Shown here: piece by piece, positions 1-8,237 of the stretch
How the letters are laid out: every line of letters starts with the position of its first letter
Position numbering within the stretch: position 1 is the first letter of the stretch
Assembly (NCBI GenBank): GCA_947496355.1
Contig: CANMCO010000011.1
Coordinates: 124,001-188,000 of the forward strand
Direction: 5' to 3'
Source: an uncultured Aquimarina sp.
GTDB taxonomy: Bacteria > Bacteroidota > Bacteroidia > Flavobacteriales > Flavobacteriaceae
Length of the DNA: 64,000 bases
Notes under the pieces: generated by a model
Seen by the model: the letters and a program-made list of their open reading frames with translations, nothing else
Told to the model about the DNA's origin: nothing
Databases searched by the model: none
Program-made: the position numbers and the translations under genes

Positions 1-988
1 GAGTATAATCTGTTAAGAATTTTTTATATGCTTCAAAATCTATTGTTGAGGGTTTGTCTGTAAACTTGTAATTATCTTCTAGGCCATACCCCATATTAGT
101 TAGTCCTTTGCTGAAATTGCAATGTTTTTCTACAAACGATCTATTTACCCATCCATTATTAATAATTTCATAACAAATAGCATTGGCAACTGCTAAGTCA
201 GTTTGGGGTTCGAATAATATTGATGTATCAGAGGCAGTACTAGATCGTGTTGTACGTGTAGCAAAATCAATAATTTTAGCACCTCTTCTGCTTTTTTGTT
301 CTAACATTCTAGAAAATAATACAGGATGCATTTCGGCCATATTATTTCCCCATGTTATAAAATAATCTGCATGGTCAATATCATCATAACACCCCATAGG
401 TTCATCAGCCCCAAAAGTGGTTAAAAAACCAGCCACGGCACTTGCCATACATAAGCGAGCATTACAATCCAGATTGTTTGTTCCAATTGCACCTTTCATT
501 AATTTGGATGCAACATATCCTTCGGGTATTGTAGATTGCCCAGAAGTATACATGGCTACAGCATCTTTACCATGTTTTTCAATAGTTTCCTTCATTTTAT
601 TGGCAACAATGTCCAAAGCCTCATTGAGTGGGGTTTTAACATATTGACCATTTTTCTTTACCAAAGCATGAGTTAGTCTATCTTTTGATTGAATGCACAT
701 TGTTTGATGATATCCTTTTACACAAAGCAATCCTTTGTTTACAGGACTGTTAGGATCTCCTTTTACTGCTACTGCTTTTCCATTTTCGGTACCCACCAAA
801 ATGCCACATCCAACACCACAAAATCTACATGGGCCTTTTTTCCAATCTAGGTTAGCTCCATTAGGTATACCTTCTTCCTGCTCATTGGCAAATAAGATTC
901 CGGGGAACATAGTAGCTGCGGCTGTCATTGCAGACATTATCGCCATTTTCTTTATAAATTTTCTTCTATTGGTTATGGAAGTGTACAT
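1..988 (-). CDS. napA: Periplasmic nitrate reductase catalytic subunit, 5' part (runs off the window)
   Basis: Molybdenum bis-MGD enzyme that reduces nitrate to nitrite in the periplasm. About 329 residues are present; the rest lies beyond base 1. Visible features are a Tat signal (NRRKFIKK, residues 7-14), a 4Fe-4S motif CRFCGVGC (C54, C57, C61) with the fourth cysteine at C89 (GLLCVKG), and the probable Mo-ligand cysteine C180 in NARLCM. The start at 988 gives a complete Tat leader. It follows napD by 4 bases on the same strand, and a porin lies upstream, so porin-napD-napA is a likely operon driven from the FNR-like promoter near 2690. The molybdopterin cluster at 27.6-33.6 kb would supply its cofactor. 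Confidence 0.93.
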   Translation of the reverse strand, partial: MYTSITNRRKFIKKMAIMSAMTAAATMFPGILFANEQEEGIPNGANLDWKKGPCRFCGVGCGILVGTENGKAVAVKGDPNSPVNKGLLCVKGYHQTMCIQSKDRLTHALVKKNGQYVKTPLNEALDIVANKMKETIEKHGKDAVAMYTSGQSTIPEGYVASKLMKGAIGTNNLDCNARLCMASAVAGFLTTFGADEPMGCYDDIDHADYFITWGNNMAEMHPVLFSRMLEQKSRRGAKIIDFATRTTRSSTASDTSILFEPQTDLAVANAICYEIINNGWVNRSFVEKHCNFSKGLTNMGYGLEDNYKFTDKPSTIDFEAYKKFLTDYT

Positions 989-992
989 AGGA

Positions 993-1232
993 TTAGTTAT
1001 TTTGTGGAGTATTAAATCCAGAAACTAAGGCCAGTAGTTTTAGGCTATCTATAGTTTCAAGTTTTTCTTTTAGCATATCCTCTTCGGTCATATTTTCAGT
1101 TTCAGTGACCAAAACAAGGACTTCTTTATTCTGAGCGGCCACGACCTCACATTGGTCTATTGCCGATAATGCCTCAATGAGTTCATTTTTTTTACCGTTA
1201 TGAGGATGAGCTAGGTAACTTTTGATTGGCAT
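993..1232 (-). CDS. napD: NapD, chaperone for NapA maturation
   Basis: A 79-residue cytoplasmic protein with the small ferredoxin-like fold expected of NapD, which binds the Tat signal peptide of NapA and delays export until the Mo cofactor is inserted. The beginning (MPIKSYLAHPHNGKKNELIEAL) and the strand with C29, E31 and V32 fit the family in size and pattern. The position 4 bases before napA supports the call more strongly than the sequence alone. No napF, napG or napH is seen on this side; they could lie beyond napA. Confidence 0.8.
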   Translation of the reverse strand: MPIKSYLAHPHNGKKNELIEALSAIDQCEVVAAQNKEVLVLVTETENMTEEDMLKEKLETIDSLKLLALVSGFNTPQNN

Positions 1233-1288
1233 ATTTTTGGTTTAAGGTTCTTTTGATACTATCTAGAATCGATAATTTTTATTTCTTT

Positions 1289-1310
1289 ATTGAAAAATGA
1301 ATTTTTCAAT
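1289..1310. repeat. Perfect inverted repeat between porin and napD
   Basis: A 10-bp arm ATTGAAAAAT, two bases GA, and the exact complement ATTTTTCAAT. It lies 57 bp upstream of napD and 39 bp downstream of the porin stop. There is no T-run on the minus strand after it, so it is a poor terminator. It could be an operator or an mRNA processing hairpin. Confidence 0.45.
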
Positions 1311-1348
1311 ACAACCTTCTTATAATGAGATTAATAAGATAAGTATTT

Positions 1349-2632
1349 TTATTCGATATTCTGTTTAAAATCGGTTGTAAAAAGATTAGGATTAATAATA
1401 AGCTGAGCCCAACCCCAGTTGTTGTTATTGTCATGAGGTCTTCCTCCTTTTATAAGGCTCATACTCTCTGTAGCAAACATGTGAGAATACCCTAGATTCA
1501 ACTTTACGTTTTTTATGATTTTTTGAGTAAATACGATGTCTACTTCTGTTCCTAGATATTTATCTTCATCGGCTGTTAGCTCTGCATTGGCCATAAAGTA
1601 GTGTCCTTTAAGAAGTAAATTAGATTTCTCTCCGGTTGTAAAAATCAGTTTTGCATATACATCATTTAAACCAATATTATTTGCATGATTACCTACATAG
1701 AAGTAATCCATATATCCATTAAATTTATGATTGGTTCCGTAGAGGGGGAAGAAAGATTTGTTTTTATCATCCCCATCTTGATCAGTACCACTTAAAAGTT
1801 CAACTCCTAAGCCGTATAAAATTTTGCCTGATTTGTAAGTAGCTTCTAAAGAGACTTGATATGCACTTAGGTCAGTATCTGCATCTGCTTTTCCGAATTG
1901 ATAATATGCACTACCTGCAAAATTAACTTTGCTGATCGGGAGTTTAAAATAAGAACCAGCAGTTTGTCTGTAGAAAACTCCATCAGGTTCGTCATTGTTA
2001 ACACCTGTGAATTTTTGGAATCCTGTATTGAGAAACAAAAAGCTAGCCGAGCTTTTTTCCCAGTTCTTTTTGAGATATGCATATTGCATTGCTTTGTAGG
2101 TAAAGAACCCTTGGATATTAAATCCTGTACCTTCATTGGGTTGCCCTTCTTGACTAAAAGCAGCTCCGATATCGGCTTTAAGCGTTTCATTTTCATACTT
2201 AATCAATGCAGCATCATGAAAACGACCTTGCATGGCCCAATCCAGCTCTCCAAAAATACGTTGGTCATCATATGAGATTACTTGTCGTCCAGCTTTGAGA
2301 GACCAGTTTTCGTCAAGAAATATTTGTCCCCAAGCCTGAAATAGCGAAAAAGAATCATTACCATCACTTATCAATATCTGGCGCGTATCACCCCATGTAC
2401 TCACATCCTGTATACTAATAAACAGTTTTAGTTTTTCTTGTTTGTATCCAATATTAAGTCGTGAACGTTGAGTAACAAATGCTGCAGGATCGGCGTCATC
2501 TGGAAATAGGTTGTTAAAACCATGTCGATACTCAAATCGAGATCTTAGATCTGCGTCGATAGTTAATTGAGCATTGATGTTTATAAAAAATAATATGAAG
2601 AATATTGTAATGCTGAGTCTAATAAGTTTCAT
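1349..2632 (-). CDS. Outer-membrane beta-barrel porin of the alginate-export type, nap-linked
   Basis: A 427-residue protein with an N-terminal signal peptide (residues 1-21, ending INAQ) followed by alternating amphipathic strands typical of the alginate_exp / OprD-like barrels annotated in Bacteroidota. Readable pieces include RSRFEYRHGF near residue 31 and RSRLNIGY near residue 56. It probably lets a small anion or substrate cross the outer membrane; given its place upstream of napD-napA, nitrate or nitrite is a reasonable guess but not shown. Its start is 59 bp from an FNR-like box (2691-2702). Two other porins of this broad kind sit in the island (43.7 and 56.0 kb), but they resemble each other more than this one. 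Confidence 0.75.
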   Translation of the reverse strand: MKLIRLSITIFFILFFININAQLTIDADLRSRFEYRHGFNNLFPDDADPAAFVTQRSRLNIGYKQEKLKLFISIQDVSTWGDTRQILISDGNDSFSLFQAWGQIFLDENWSLKAGRQVISYDDQRIFGELDWAMQGRFHDAALIKYENETLKADIGAAFSQEGQPNEGTGFNIQGFFTYKAMQYAYLKKNWEKSSASFLFLNTGFQKFTGVNNDEPDGVFYRQTAGSYFKLPISKVNFAGSAYYQFGKADADTDLSAYQVSLEATYKSGKILYGLGVELLSGTDQDGDDKNKSFFPLYGTNHKFNGYMDYFYVGNHANNIGLNDVYAKLIFTTGEKSNLLLKGHYFMANAELTADEDKYLGTEVDIVFTQKIIKNVKLNLGYSHMFATESMSLIKGGRPHDNNNNWGWAQLIINPNLFTTDFKQNIE

Positions 2633-2659
2633 AGAAGATGTAATATGAATTAATGACTA

Positions 2660-2702
2660 CAAATGTTCACCCATTAATTTACGAATAATATGATATTTAT
2701 CA
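2660..2702 (-). promoter_or_regulatory. FNR-like box and -7 element, porin-nap operon
   Basis: The box is TGATATTTATCA (2691-2702; minus strand TGATAAATATCA). Exactly 23 bp follow on the minus strand before AACATTTG (2660-2667), one mismatch from TAnnTTTG. The box edge is 59 bp from the porin start codon, the same as at several USP genes. Confidence 0.7.
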
Positions 2703-2765
2703 GTTTTTAATTAGTATTTCTTTAAGAGTTTTGCAGATATTTTAACTTCTTAAATTTTTTATGCA

Positions 2766-2918
2766 ATGAAAGCTAACTCAAACAAAATCAATTTAAGAAG
2801 AAAGATACTTACAGGAGTTTTTATAATATGCTTAGGGGTGATTCTTGCTTATTTATTTTATAATACAGACATAGTACAAATGGTACTGGATTTATTCTCT
2901 CCTTATCCAGAAGTCTAA
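2766..2918 (+). CDS. Small single-pass membrane protein (50 aa), unknown
   Basis: An open frame of 50 codons from ATG at 2766 to TAA at 2916. A basic N-terminus (KINLRRK) is followed by one hydrophobic helix (about residues 14-30, ILTGVFIICLGVILAYLF) and a short polar tail ending SPYPEV. The arrangement is that of a small inner-membrane peptide. It is oriented away from the nap porin and converges on the pdxH-like gene, with 2 bases between stop codons. The FNR-like box at 2691-2702 lies upstream but no matching plus-strand -7 element is obvious. I do not recognise a family; it could be a chance frame. Confidence 0.45.
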   Translation: MKANSNKINLRRKILTGVFIICLGVILAYLFYNTDIVQMVLDLFSPYPEV

Positions 2919-2920
2919 TT

Positions 2921-3520
2921 CTATTTAAAACGAATCTGTTTTGACCACTTATAATCTGGTTGGAGTATGTATTTTGTAATTTGACTAAAGCCTACTAATG
3001 GGTCATGTTTTATAAATTCTATTAGATTGGGTTTGATAATATATCCACCCCAATATTCTGGTTTCGGAACGTTTTTATTTTTGAATTTTTCTGTGAAATG
3101 CTTTAAACGATCATCAAGAATTTTTCGTGATGAAATCACCTCGCTTTGATCAGATACCCAGGCACTTAGTTTACTTCCTTCTGGACGAGATTCAAAGTAT
3201 CCTTCAGATAAATTTTCTGTAATTTTTTCTGCCTTTCCTGCAATATGGATTTCTCGTTTTGCTGCTGTCCAATTGAAAGATAGGGATACATTATTATTTG
3301 CTGCTATTGCTTTTCCTTTCTCGCTATTATAATTTGTAAAGAAAACAAACCCTTCCCAGGTGAAACGTTTTAATAATACGATTCTACTTTTTGGAAAACC
3401 ATCCATCCCTATTGTAGACAATAACATTGCATTGGTTTCATCTTCTGGATATTCAAGATCGATTTTATGAAACCATCGTTGAAAATGTTCTATGGGATTA
3501 TGATCATTTGATATGCTCAT
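2921..3520 (-). CDS. PdxH-like flavoprotein with an altered substrate-binding C-terminus
   Basis: At 199 residues it has the size and most of the sequence of pyridoxamine 5'-phosphate oxidase: an FMN-binding stretch SRIVLLKRF, then GFVFFTNYNSEKGKAI, then YFESRPEGSKLSAWVSDQSE. The C-terminal RLHDR motif that holds the pyridoxal substrate in known PdxH proteins is missing; the region reads GFSQITKY, and the usual RLxP ending is IRFK. The frame is intact, so this is divergence and not a broken gene. Its first 17 bases overlap the 3' end of the ccoI-like ATPase upstream, so the two are translationally coupled. It may oxidise another substrate or only bind FMN; ordinary PdxH activity should not be assumed. 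Confidence 0.75.
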   Translation of the reverse strand: MSISNDHNPIEHFQRWFHKIDLEYPEDETNAMLLSTIGMDGFPKSRIVLLKRFTWEGFVFFTNYNSEKGKAIAANNNVSLSFNWTAAKREIHIAGKAEKITENLSEGYFESRPEGSKLSAWVSDQSEVISSRKILDDRLKHFTEKFKNKNVPKPEYWGGYIIKPNLIEFIKHDPLVGFSQITKYILQPDYKWSKQIRFK

Positions 3521-5909
3521 TTTTCATGAGTTTTAGTTTTCTGACTGACCAATTTGTTAGCACTGTAACATAGATAACTATGGATATAGAACTTAATGGC
3601 ATTAATATAGCTGCAACTATTGGAGATAATTGTCCCGTAACTGCAAAATATAACCCTACTAGGTTATATAAAAATGATAGTATAAAACTTGATTTAATAA
3701 TTTTTATTGTCTTTTTGGAAACAGTAAGATAAGTATATATATATTCAAAATTTGAAGCATCCAAAATAGCATCACATGCTGGAGAAAATACATTTACATT
3801 TTCTGAGATGGCAATACCTACGTCACTTTGAGCTAGAGCACCTGCGTCATTAAGCCCATCACCAATCATAATTACTTTTTTATTCTCTTGTTGTAAAGAT
3901 TTGATATACTCTAACTTATTCTCAGGTTTTTGATTGAATTGTAAAGAAGAATTTTTAGGAAGTAATTTTTTTAGATATGCTTTTTCGCCTTCATTGTCTC
4001 CAGATAGTATAGATAGATCATATTGCTTTGATAAGGAGTCAAACACGCTCTTTAAACCTTTTCTGTATTGGTTGTAAAACACATATTTACCTTTGTACTC
4101 ATTATTTGAACTGATATGTACAGAGGTGTCTTGTGTTTCTGAATTTGTAGTGCTCCCCACAAAACTTAAAGAACCAATTTTGATTGTTTTTTGAGCCAGT
4201 TTGGCGGCTATACCTTTCCCTATATGTTCCTGGTATTCGTCTAATGTAAGGATATCATATTCTGATAGGACTTCATGAAGAGCTCTGCTTAAAGGATGAT
4301 TTGAAGCGCGAAGCGTATTTTTTAGTAAAGACTCTTCTTCAGGCGTAAGTTCCATTCCATGATATTCTATTTTACTTTTTTTGTTAGTAGTAATTGTACC
4401 TGTTTTATCAAAAATTATAGTGTTAGTTAGAGCCAGTTTTTCGATTACATCTGCATTTTTAAGATAAAATTTATTTTTCCCAAAAATTCTAAGAATATTT
4501 CCTAACGCAAAAGGTCTTGCCAGGGCCAAGGCGCAAGGGCACGCAATTATAAGTACCGCAGTAAATACATTAATAGCTTTGCTAGCATCTGTAAGTAACC
4601 AAAAAACGGTAGCAAGCACTGCAATGCATAAAATTGTAATGGTAAAATATTTGCTAATTATGTCGGTTAGATTAGTAAAAGAAGTTGGTTTGTCTTTGTT
4701 AAATACATCATTACTCCATAATTGGGTAAGGTAACTTTGTTCTACAGATTTTAATGCTTCAACCTCTATGGCTCCATAAAGTTGTTTACCTCCGGCAAAA
4801 AGTTTATCCCCTGATTGTTTGGTGACCGATTCACTTTCACCGGTAACAAAACTGTAATCGATTTGGGCACTACCTTGGATGAGAATACAGTCTACTGGTA
4901 TTAATTCTCTGTTTCTAATTAGTAATTGATCACCTTGTTTGATATCATAAACTTGTATGCTTTCTTCTTTTTTATTTTTTTCCCCTGAAATTTTGGTCAC
5001 AGCAATTGGGAAGTAAGATTTATAATCTCTCTCGAAGGACAAAAATGAATACGTTTTCTGTTGAAAAAACTTTCCCAGTAATAAGAAGAATACTAAACCC
5101 GTAAGACTATCAAAAAAGCCAGTACCCAGGTCAAAAATGATCTCAGTAGTACTTCTTAAAAATAACACTAATATTCCCAATGCTATTGGGACATCGATAT
5201 TCAATATTTTTGATCGTAATCCCTTATAAGCCGATATGAAGTAATCTTGAGCGGCATATAATACCACGGGTAAGGAAAACACAAACATGAGCCAACGAAA
5301 AACATGTTTGTATTGTTCTAGCCAAAATTCTGATACTTCAAAATATTCTGGAAAAGACAGAAACATTACATTACCAAAAGCAAAACCTGCAATACCCAGT
5401 TTGTAAATTAAGCTATGATTTATTTTCTTTTGACCTGTTGAATAATCTTCAAGGCTAATGTAGGGTTCATATCCGATTGAACTTAATAATAGTACTATTT
5501 TTTTAAGAGAGATCCCTTCAGTATTAAATGTAATACGAACGGTCTTTTTAGGGAAATTAACTTGAGAAGCGCTAATAGCTGGCTGAAGCTTATGCAAATT
5601 TTCTAGAATCCAAATGCATGAACTACAATGCATGTGAGGAATATATAATGTAACAATTTGGGTGTTTTGATTATCAAATTCTATTAGTTTTTCAACAATA
5701 TTAGAATTGTCGAGATAATCGTACTTTCCTTCAATCTCTTCAGGAATGGCTCCAGGAGTCGATTGAAGATCATAATAACAGGATAAATCGTGAGTCGAAA
5801 AAATATCATATACAGTTTTACACCCATTACAGCAGAATGTTTTTTGATCAAAATTGATACTAGTTTTACCGCAATCGTTTCCGCAATGAAAACATGTCGA
5901 TTCCGTCAT
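3504..5909 (-). CDS. ccoI: CcoI/FixI-type copper-transporting P-type ATPase
   Basis: An 801-residue P1B-type ATPase that exports copper for assembly of cbb3 cytochrome oxidase in other bacteria. In order: a cysteine-rich N-terminal metal-binding region (C6, C9, C13, C26, C27, C30), an HMA domain with HMHCSSC (C95, C98), membrane helices, the TGES actuator loop, the CPCALALA membrane metal site, DKTGT with the phosphorylated Asp, and GDGLND. The extended cysteine-rich N-terminus is typical of Bacteroidota CcoI. The ccoS and ccoNOP genes usually found nearby are absent here; a pdxH-like gene overlaps its end. It is divergent from the first USP gene, and both directions share one FNR-like box. 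Confidence 0.88.
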   Translation of the reverse strand: MTESTCFHCGNDCGKTSINFDQKTFCCNGCKTVYDIFSTHDLSCYYDLQSTPGAIPEEIEGKYDYLDNSNIVEKLIEFDNQNTQIVTLYIPHMHCSSCIWILENLHKLQPAISASQVNFPKKTVRITFNTEGISLKKIVLLLSSIGYEPYISLEDYSTGQKKINHSLIYKLGIAGFAFGNVMFLSFPEYFEVSEFWLEQYKHVFRWLMFVFSLPVVLYAAQDYFISAYKGLRSKILNIDVPIALGILVLFLRSTTEIIFDLGTGFFDSLTGLVFFLLLGKFFQQKTYSFLSFERDYKSYFPIAVTKISGEKNKKEESIQVYDIKQGDQLLIRNRELIPVDCILIQGSAQIDYSFVTGESESVTKQSGDKLFAGGKQLYGAIEVEALKSVEQSYLTQLWSNDVFNKDKPTSFTNLTDIISKYFTITILCIAVLATVFWLLTDASKAINVFTAVLIIACPCALALARPFALGNILRIFGKNKFYLKNADVIEKLALTNTIIFDKTGTITTNKKSKIEYHGMELTPEEESLLKNTLRASNHPLSRALHEVLSEYDILTLDEYQEHIGKGIAAKLAQKTIKIGSLSFVGSTTNSETQDTSVHISSNNEYKGKYVFYNQYRKGLKSVFDSLSKQYDLSILSGDNEGEKAYLKKLLPKNSSLQFNQKPENKLEYIKSLQQENKKVIMIGDGLNDAGALAQSDVGIAISENVNVFSPACDAILDASNFEYIYTYLTVSKKTIKIIKSSFILSFLYNLVGLYFAVTGQLSPIVAAILMPLSSISIVIYVTVLTNWSVRKLKLMKNEHIK

Positions 5910-5928
5910 AACCTTAATTTGTTTGATA

Positions 5929-5971
5929 CAAAAATGAAAAAGTATGGCCTTTTATAATATGACAAATATCA
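5929..5971 (-). promoter_or_regulatory. FNR-like box and -7 element, ccoI direction
   Basis: Box at 5960-5971 (minus strand TGATATTTGTCA), then 23 bp, then CATTTTTG (5929-5936), one mismatch from TAnnTTTG. The same box serves the plus-strand USP gene, so one site probably controls a divergent pair. Confidence 0.7.
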
Positions 5972-6002
5972 TAGTTATCTTAAAGTTAGCGATCTAGTTT
6001 TG
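5960..6002 (+). promoter_or_regulatory. FNR-like box and -7 element, first USP gene
   Basis: TGACAAATATCA (5960-5971), 23 bp, then TAGTTTTG (5995-6002), a perfect TAnnTTTG. The start codon is 59 bp after the box. Confidence 0.78.
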
Positions 6003-6029
6003 GTACAGTAGTTAATAATAAATGATGCG

Positions 6030-6926
6030 ATGAAAAATATTCTAATACCAACAGACTTTTCAGAAAATGCATGGAACGCTATTCGATATGCTGCTGAGCT
6101 TTTCAGGGATTTAGAATGTACATTTTTTCTTCTAAATATATATGCCCCTGCACTTTTTCAATCTGTTGAAGGAGTTCCTACAGATATAGGGTTTGAGGAT
6201 GCTTCAAAAGTATATTCTTTGAATGAGTTGCAACAGTTAGAATCCAGAATCCAAAATGAAATTCCAAATCCAAAACATCAATATACTAGTTTATCGTCTT
6301 ATGAATTTTTGACAGTAGCGGTCAAAAACATTTTGGAAAAAGAAAAAATAGATCTTATAATAATGGGAACTAAAGGAGCTACCGGAGCGAAAGAAGTTTT
6401 TTTAGGAAGCAATACCGTGCGCATTATAAAAACTACAAAGTACTGTCCTGTGCTTGCAATTCCAGAAGGTTGTGGTTTTGTTACTCCTTCAGAAATTGCT
6501 TTTGCTACAGACTTTAAACGGTTTTATAGCAAGAATGAGTTATTACCTTTGGTAGATCTAGCCAAATCATTCGACGCTACTATTCGAATAGTATATGTTC
6601 AACAAGAAGAGGGTTCTCTAACACAAGAGCAGAGATTTAACTTAGGTATGCTCCAAAAATATTTTGACGGAGTGAAACATTATCAGCATACATTAACAAA
6701 AAGTGATTCTGTTGCAGAATCTCTAAAAGTTTTTACCAAAGAATTGGATATATATCTATTGGCTATGCTACAGTATAAACATAGTTTTATCGAAAAATTG
6801 ACCAAAGAACCCATTGTAAAAAGAGTAGTTTTTCATACACAAATTCCATTTTTGGTAATCCCAGAATTAGGGATGAGTTCAACGATTAGAAATATGAAAA
6901 AAAATACACAACACCAGAGCGTATAA
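6030..6926 (+). CDS. Universal stress protein 1 (two USP domains)
   Basis: A 298-residue cytoplasmic protein with two tandem USP folds. The first opens with ILIPTDFSENAWNAI and carries the nucleotide-binding run GTKGATGAKEVFLGSNT (about residues 112-128), so it probably binds ATP or AMP. The second half starts near FATDFKRFYS and lacks a clear G-x2-G-x9-G motif. It is the first of six USP genes in a row and has its own FNR-like promoter. A hairpin terminator follows at 6958-6998, so it is monocistronic. Such proteins support survival under oxygen or energy limitation in other bacteria; the precise role here is not known. Confidence 0.88.
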   Translation: MKNILIPTDFSENAWNAIRYAAELFRDLECTFFLLNIYAPALFQSVEGVPTDIGFEDASKVYSLNELQQLESRIQNEIPNPKHQYTSLSSYEFLTVAVKNILEKEKIDLIIMGTKGATGAKEVFLGSNTVRIIKTTKYCPVLAIPEGCGFVTPSEIAFATDFKRFYSKNELLPLVDLAKSFDATIRIVYVQQEEGSLTQEQRFNLGMLQKYFDGVKHYQHTLTKSDSVAESLKVFTKELDIYLLAMLQYKHSFIEKLTKEPIVKRVVFHTQIPFLVIPELGMSSTIRNMKKNTQHQSV

Positions 6927-6957
6927 CCATAGCTGAATTCTTAATTATTTATTTTCC

Positions 6958-6998
6958 AAGAGATCTACTTTTTGGCGCAACCAAAAACGGGTCTCTTT
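6958..6998. terminator. Two-tier hairpin terminator after USP 1
   Basis: Outer arms AAGAGA (6958-6963) and TCTCTT (6992-6997); inner arms TTTTTGG (6969-6975) and CCAAAAA (6981-6987) around CGCAA, with T-rich sequence after. It separates two converging genes (stops at 6926 and 7002) and could serve both. Confidence 0.7.
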
Positions 6999-7001
6999 CT
7001 T

Positions 7002-7229
7002 TTAATATTTATGGTTAGATATTTGATGATCTTCATAAAAATCATCGAATGTTTTATCGGTAGTATAGTTCTCTTTTAGCACTTTATAAACCATTATGGC
7101 GATCATAATTTGACCAAGGCAGGTTAAATAAAATATCCAACTAAATTCAATATTCATAATCACAAGAATCGTTACAATTAATAACATTACTGAAGTGATC
7201 AATACCATGGTCATTGCAGAAATTTTCAT
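7002..7229 (-). CDS. Small two-helix membrane protein, unknown
   Basis: A 75-residue protein with two hydrophobic segments (about residues 5-26 and 30-49) and an acidic, hydrophilic C-terminal tail (DKTFDDFYEDHQ). No family recognised. It is divergent from USP 2, and the intergenic region holds the FNR-like box at 7305-7316, though no -7 element at the standard 23-bp distance is apparent on the minus strand. Being placed among low-oxygen stress genes suggests a membrane stress role, as an inference only. Confidence 0.65.
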   Translation of the reverse strand: MKISAMTMVLITSVMLLIVTILVIMNIEFSWIFYLTCLGQIMIAIMVYKVLKENYTTDKTFDDFYEDHQISNHKY

Positions 7230-7304
7230 TTTTTCTTTTTATATCAATGTAAAAAATTCTGATTAGAAAAACTCATAAAAATTCCCTAAAATCAATGGTT
7301 TAGC

Positions 7305-7347
7305 TGATAAAAATCATAGTTTCTAATCCATTCATTATATAGTTTTG
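7305..7347 (+). promoter_or_regulatory. FNR-like box and -7 element, USP 2-3-4 operon
   Basis: TGATAAAAATCA (7305-7316), 23 bp, then TAGTTTTG (7340-7347), a perfect -7 element. The start codon is 58 bp after the box. Confidence 0.8.
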
Positions 7348-7373
7348 AGTAAACCTATTAAAATGGTTAAACG

Positions 7374-8225
7374 ATGAGAAAAATATTGATCCCAACAGAT
7401 TTTTCAGAAAATGCCATCAATGCTATTCGCTATGCTGTAGAACTTTTTAAATATGAGCAAAGCGATTTTTTTATCATACATGCTTATGCAGATGAAGTAT
7501 ACGATGATAATACACTAGTTTCTCGTAAGGTTTTTGATGAATTAAAAGATGCTATTAGGAATAATTCTGATAATGAACTGGCTAAAATATTCGAAACAAT
7601 ACAACAAGTTTCACCCAATCCCAGACATGCATACAAAATGCAATCATTATTTGGAACTCTTATAGATGAAGTCAATGACCTAGTTGATAAGGAAAATATA
7701 GATGTTGTGGTGATGGGCACAAAAGGAAAGCGGAACGATAGAAATCTAAGCTTCGGAAGTAATACATTACAGGTGCTTAAGTATGTAAAATGTCCTGTTT
7801 TAGCAATTCCTAGTGGTTATTCTTATACAAAACAGCCCAAGAAGATTTTGTTTCCTACAGACTATCGGTTGCCTTTTAAACGAAGGGAACTGAAATTGTT
7901 ATACACTTTGACAAAAAGCTTCAGATCTGGAATTAACTTTTTATATATATCAAAATTTGATAAACTTTCTATAAGACAGGAAGACAATAAGAATTTTCTA
8001 TCTGCAGCATTATCAGAATCAGAACTAATGTTTCATACTGTAAAGGCAGAGAATCTTACAACTGCTATAAATGAATTTATTAAGAAGAATGAAATAGACT
8101 TTTTAGTCATGATAAACTCCAGGCATTCTTATTTGGAGAATATACTATATCAATCTACAATAGATAAAATAGGATTACATATTAAGATTCCTTTTTTGGT
8201 AATGCAAAACTTACAACGATACTAA
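7374..8225 (+). CDS. Universal stress protein 2 (two USP domains)
   Basis: 283 residues, tandem USP domains beginning ILIPTDFSENAINAI. The nucleotide-binding segment departs from its neighbours: GTKGKRNDRNLSFGSNT keeps the glycine frame but replaces the ATGAKEV stretch with charged residues, so nucleotide binding may be altered. The second half starts at ILFPTDYRLPFKRRE. It is the first gene of a three-USP operon; USP 3 begins 12 bases after its stop. Confidence 0.87.
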   Translation: MRKILIPTDFSENAINAIRYAVELFKYEQSDFFIIHAYADEVYDDNTLVSRKVFDELKDAIRNNSDNELAKIFETIQQVSPNPRHAYKMQSLFGTLIDEVNDLVDKENIDVVVMGTKGKRNDRNLSFGSNTLQVLKYVKCPVLAIPSGYSYTKQPKKILFPTDYRLPFKRRELKLLYTLTKSFRSGINFLYISKFDKLSIRQEDNKNFLSAALSESELMFHTVKAENLTTAINEFIKKNEIDFLVMINSRHSYLENILYQSTIDKIGLHIKIPFLVMQNLQRY

Positions 8226-8237
8226 AATTATGCACTC

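Noticed and set aside
1233..1288. TTGATACTATCTAG as an FNR-like site directly before napD
   Set aside because: The second half-site is not ATCA; the gene is better explained by read-through from the porin promoter.
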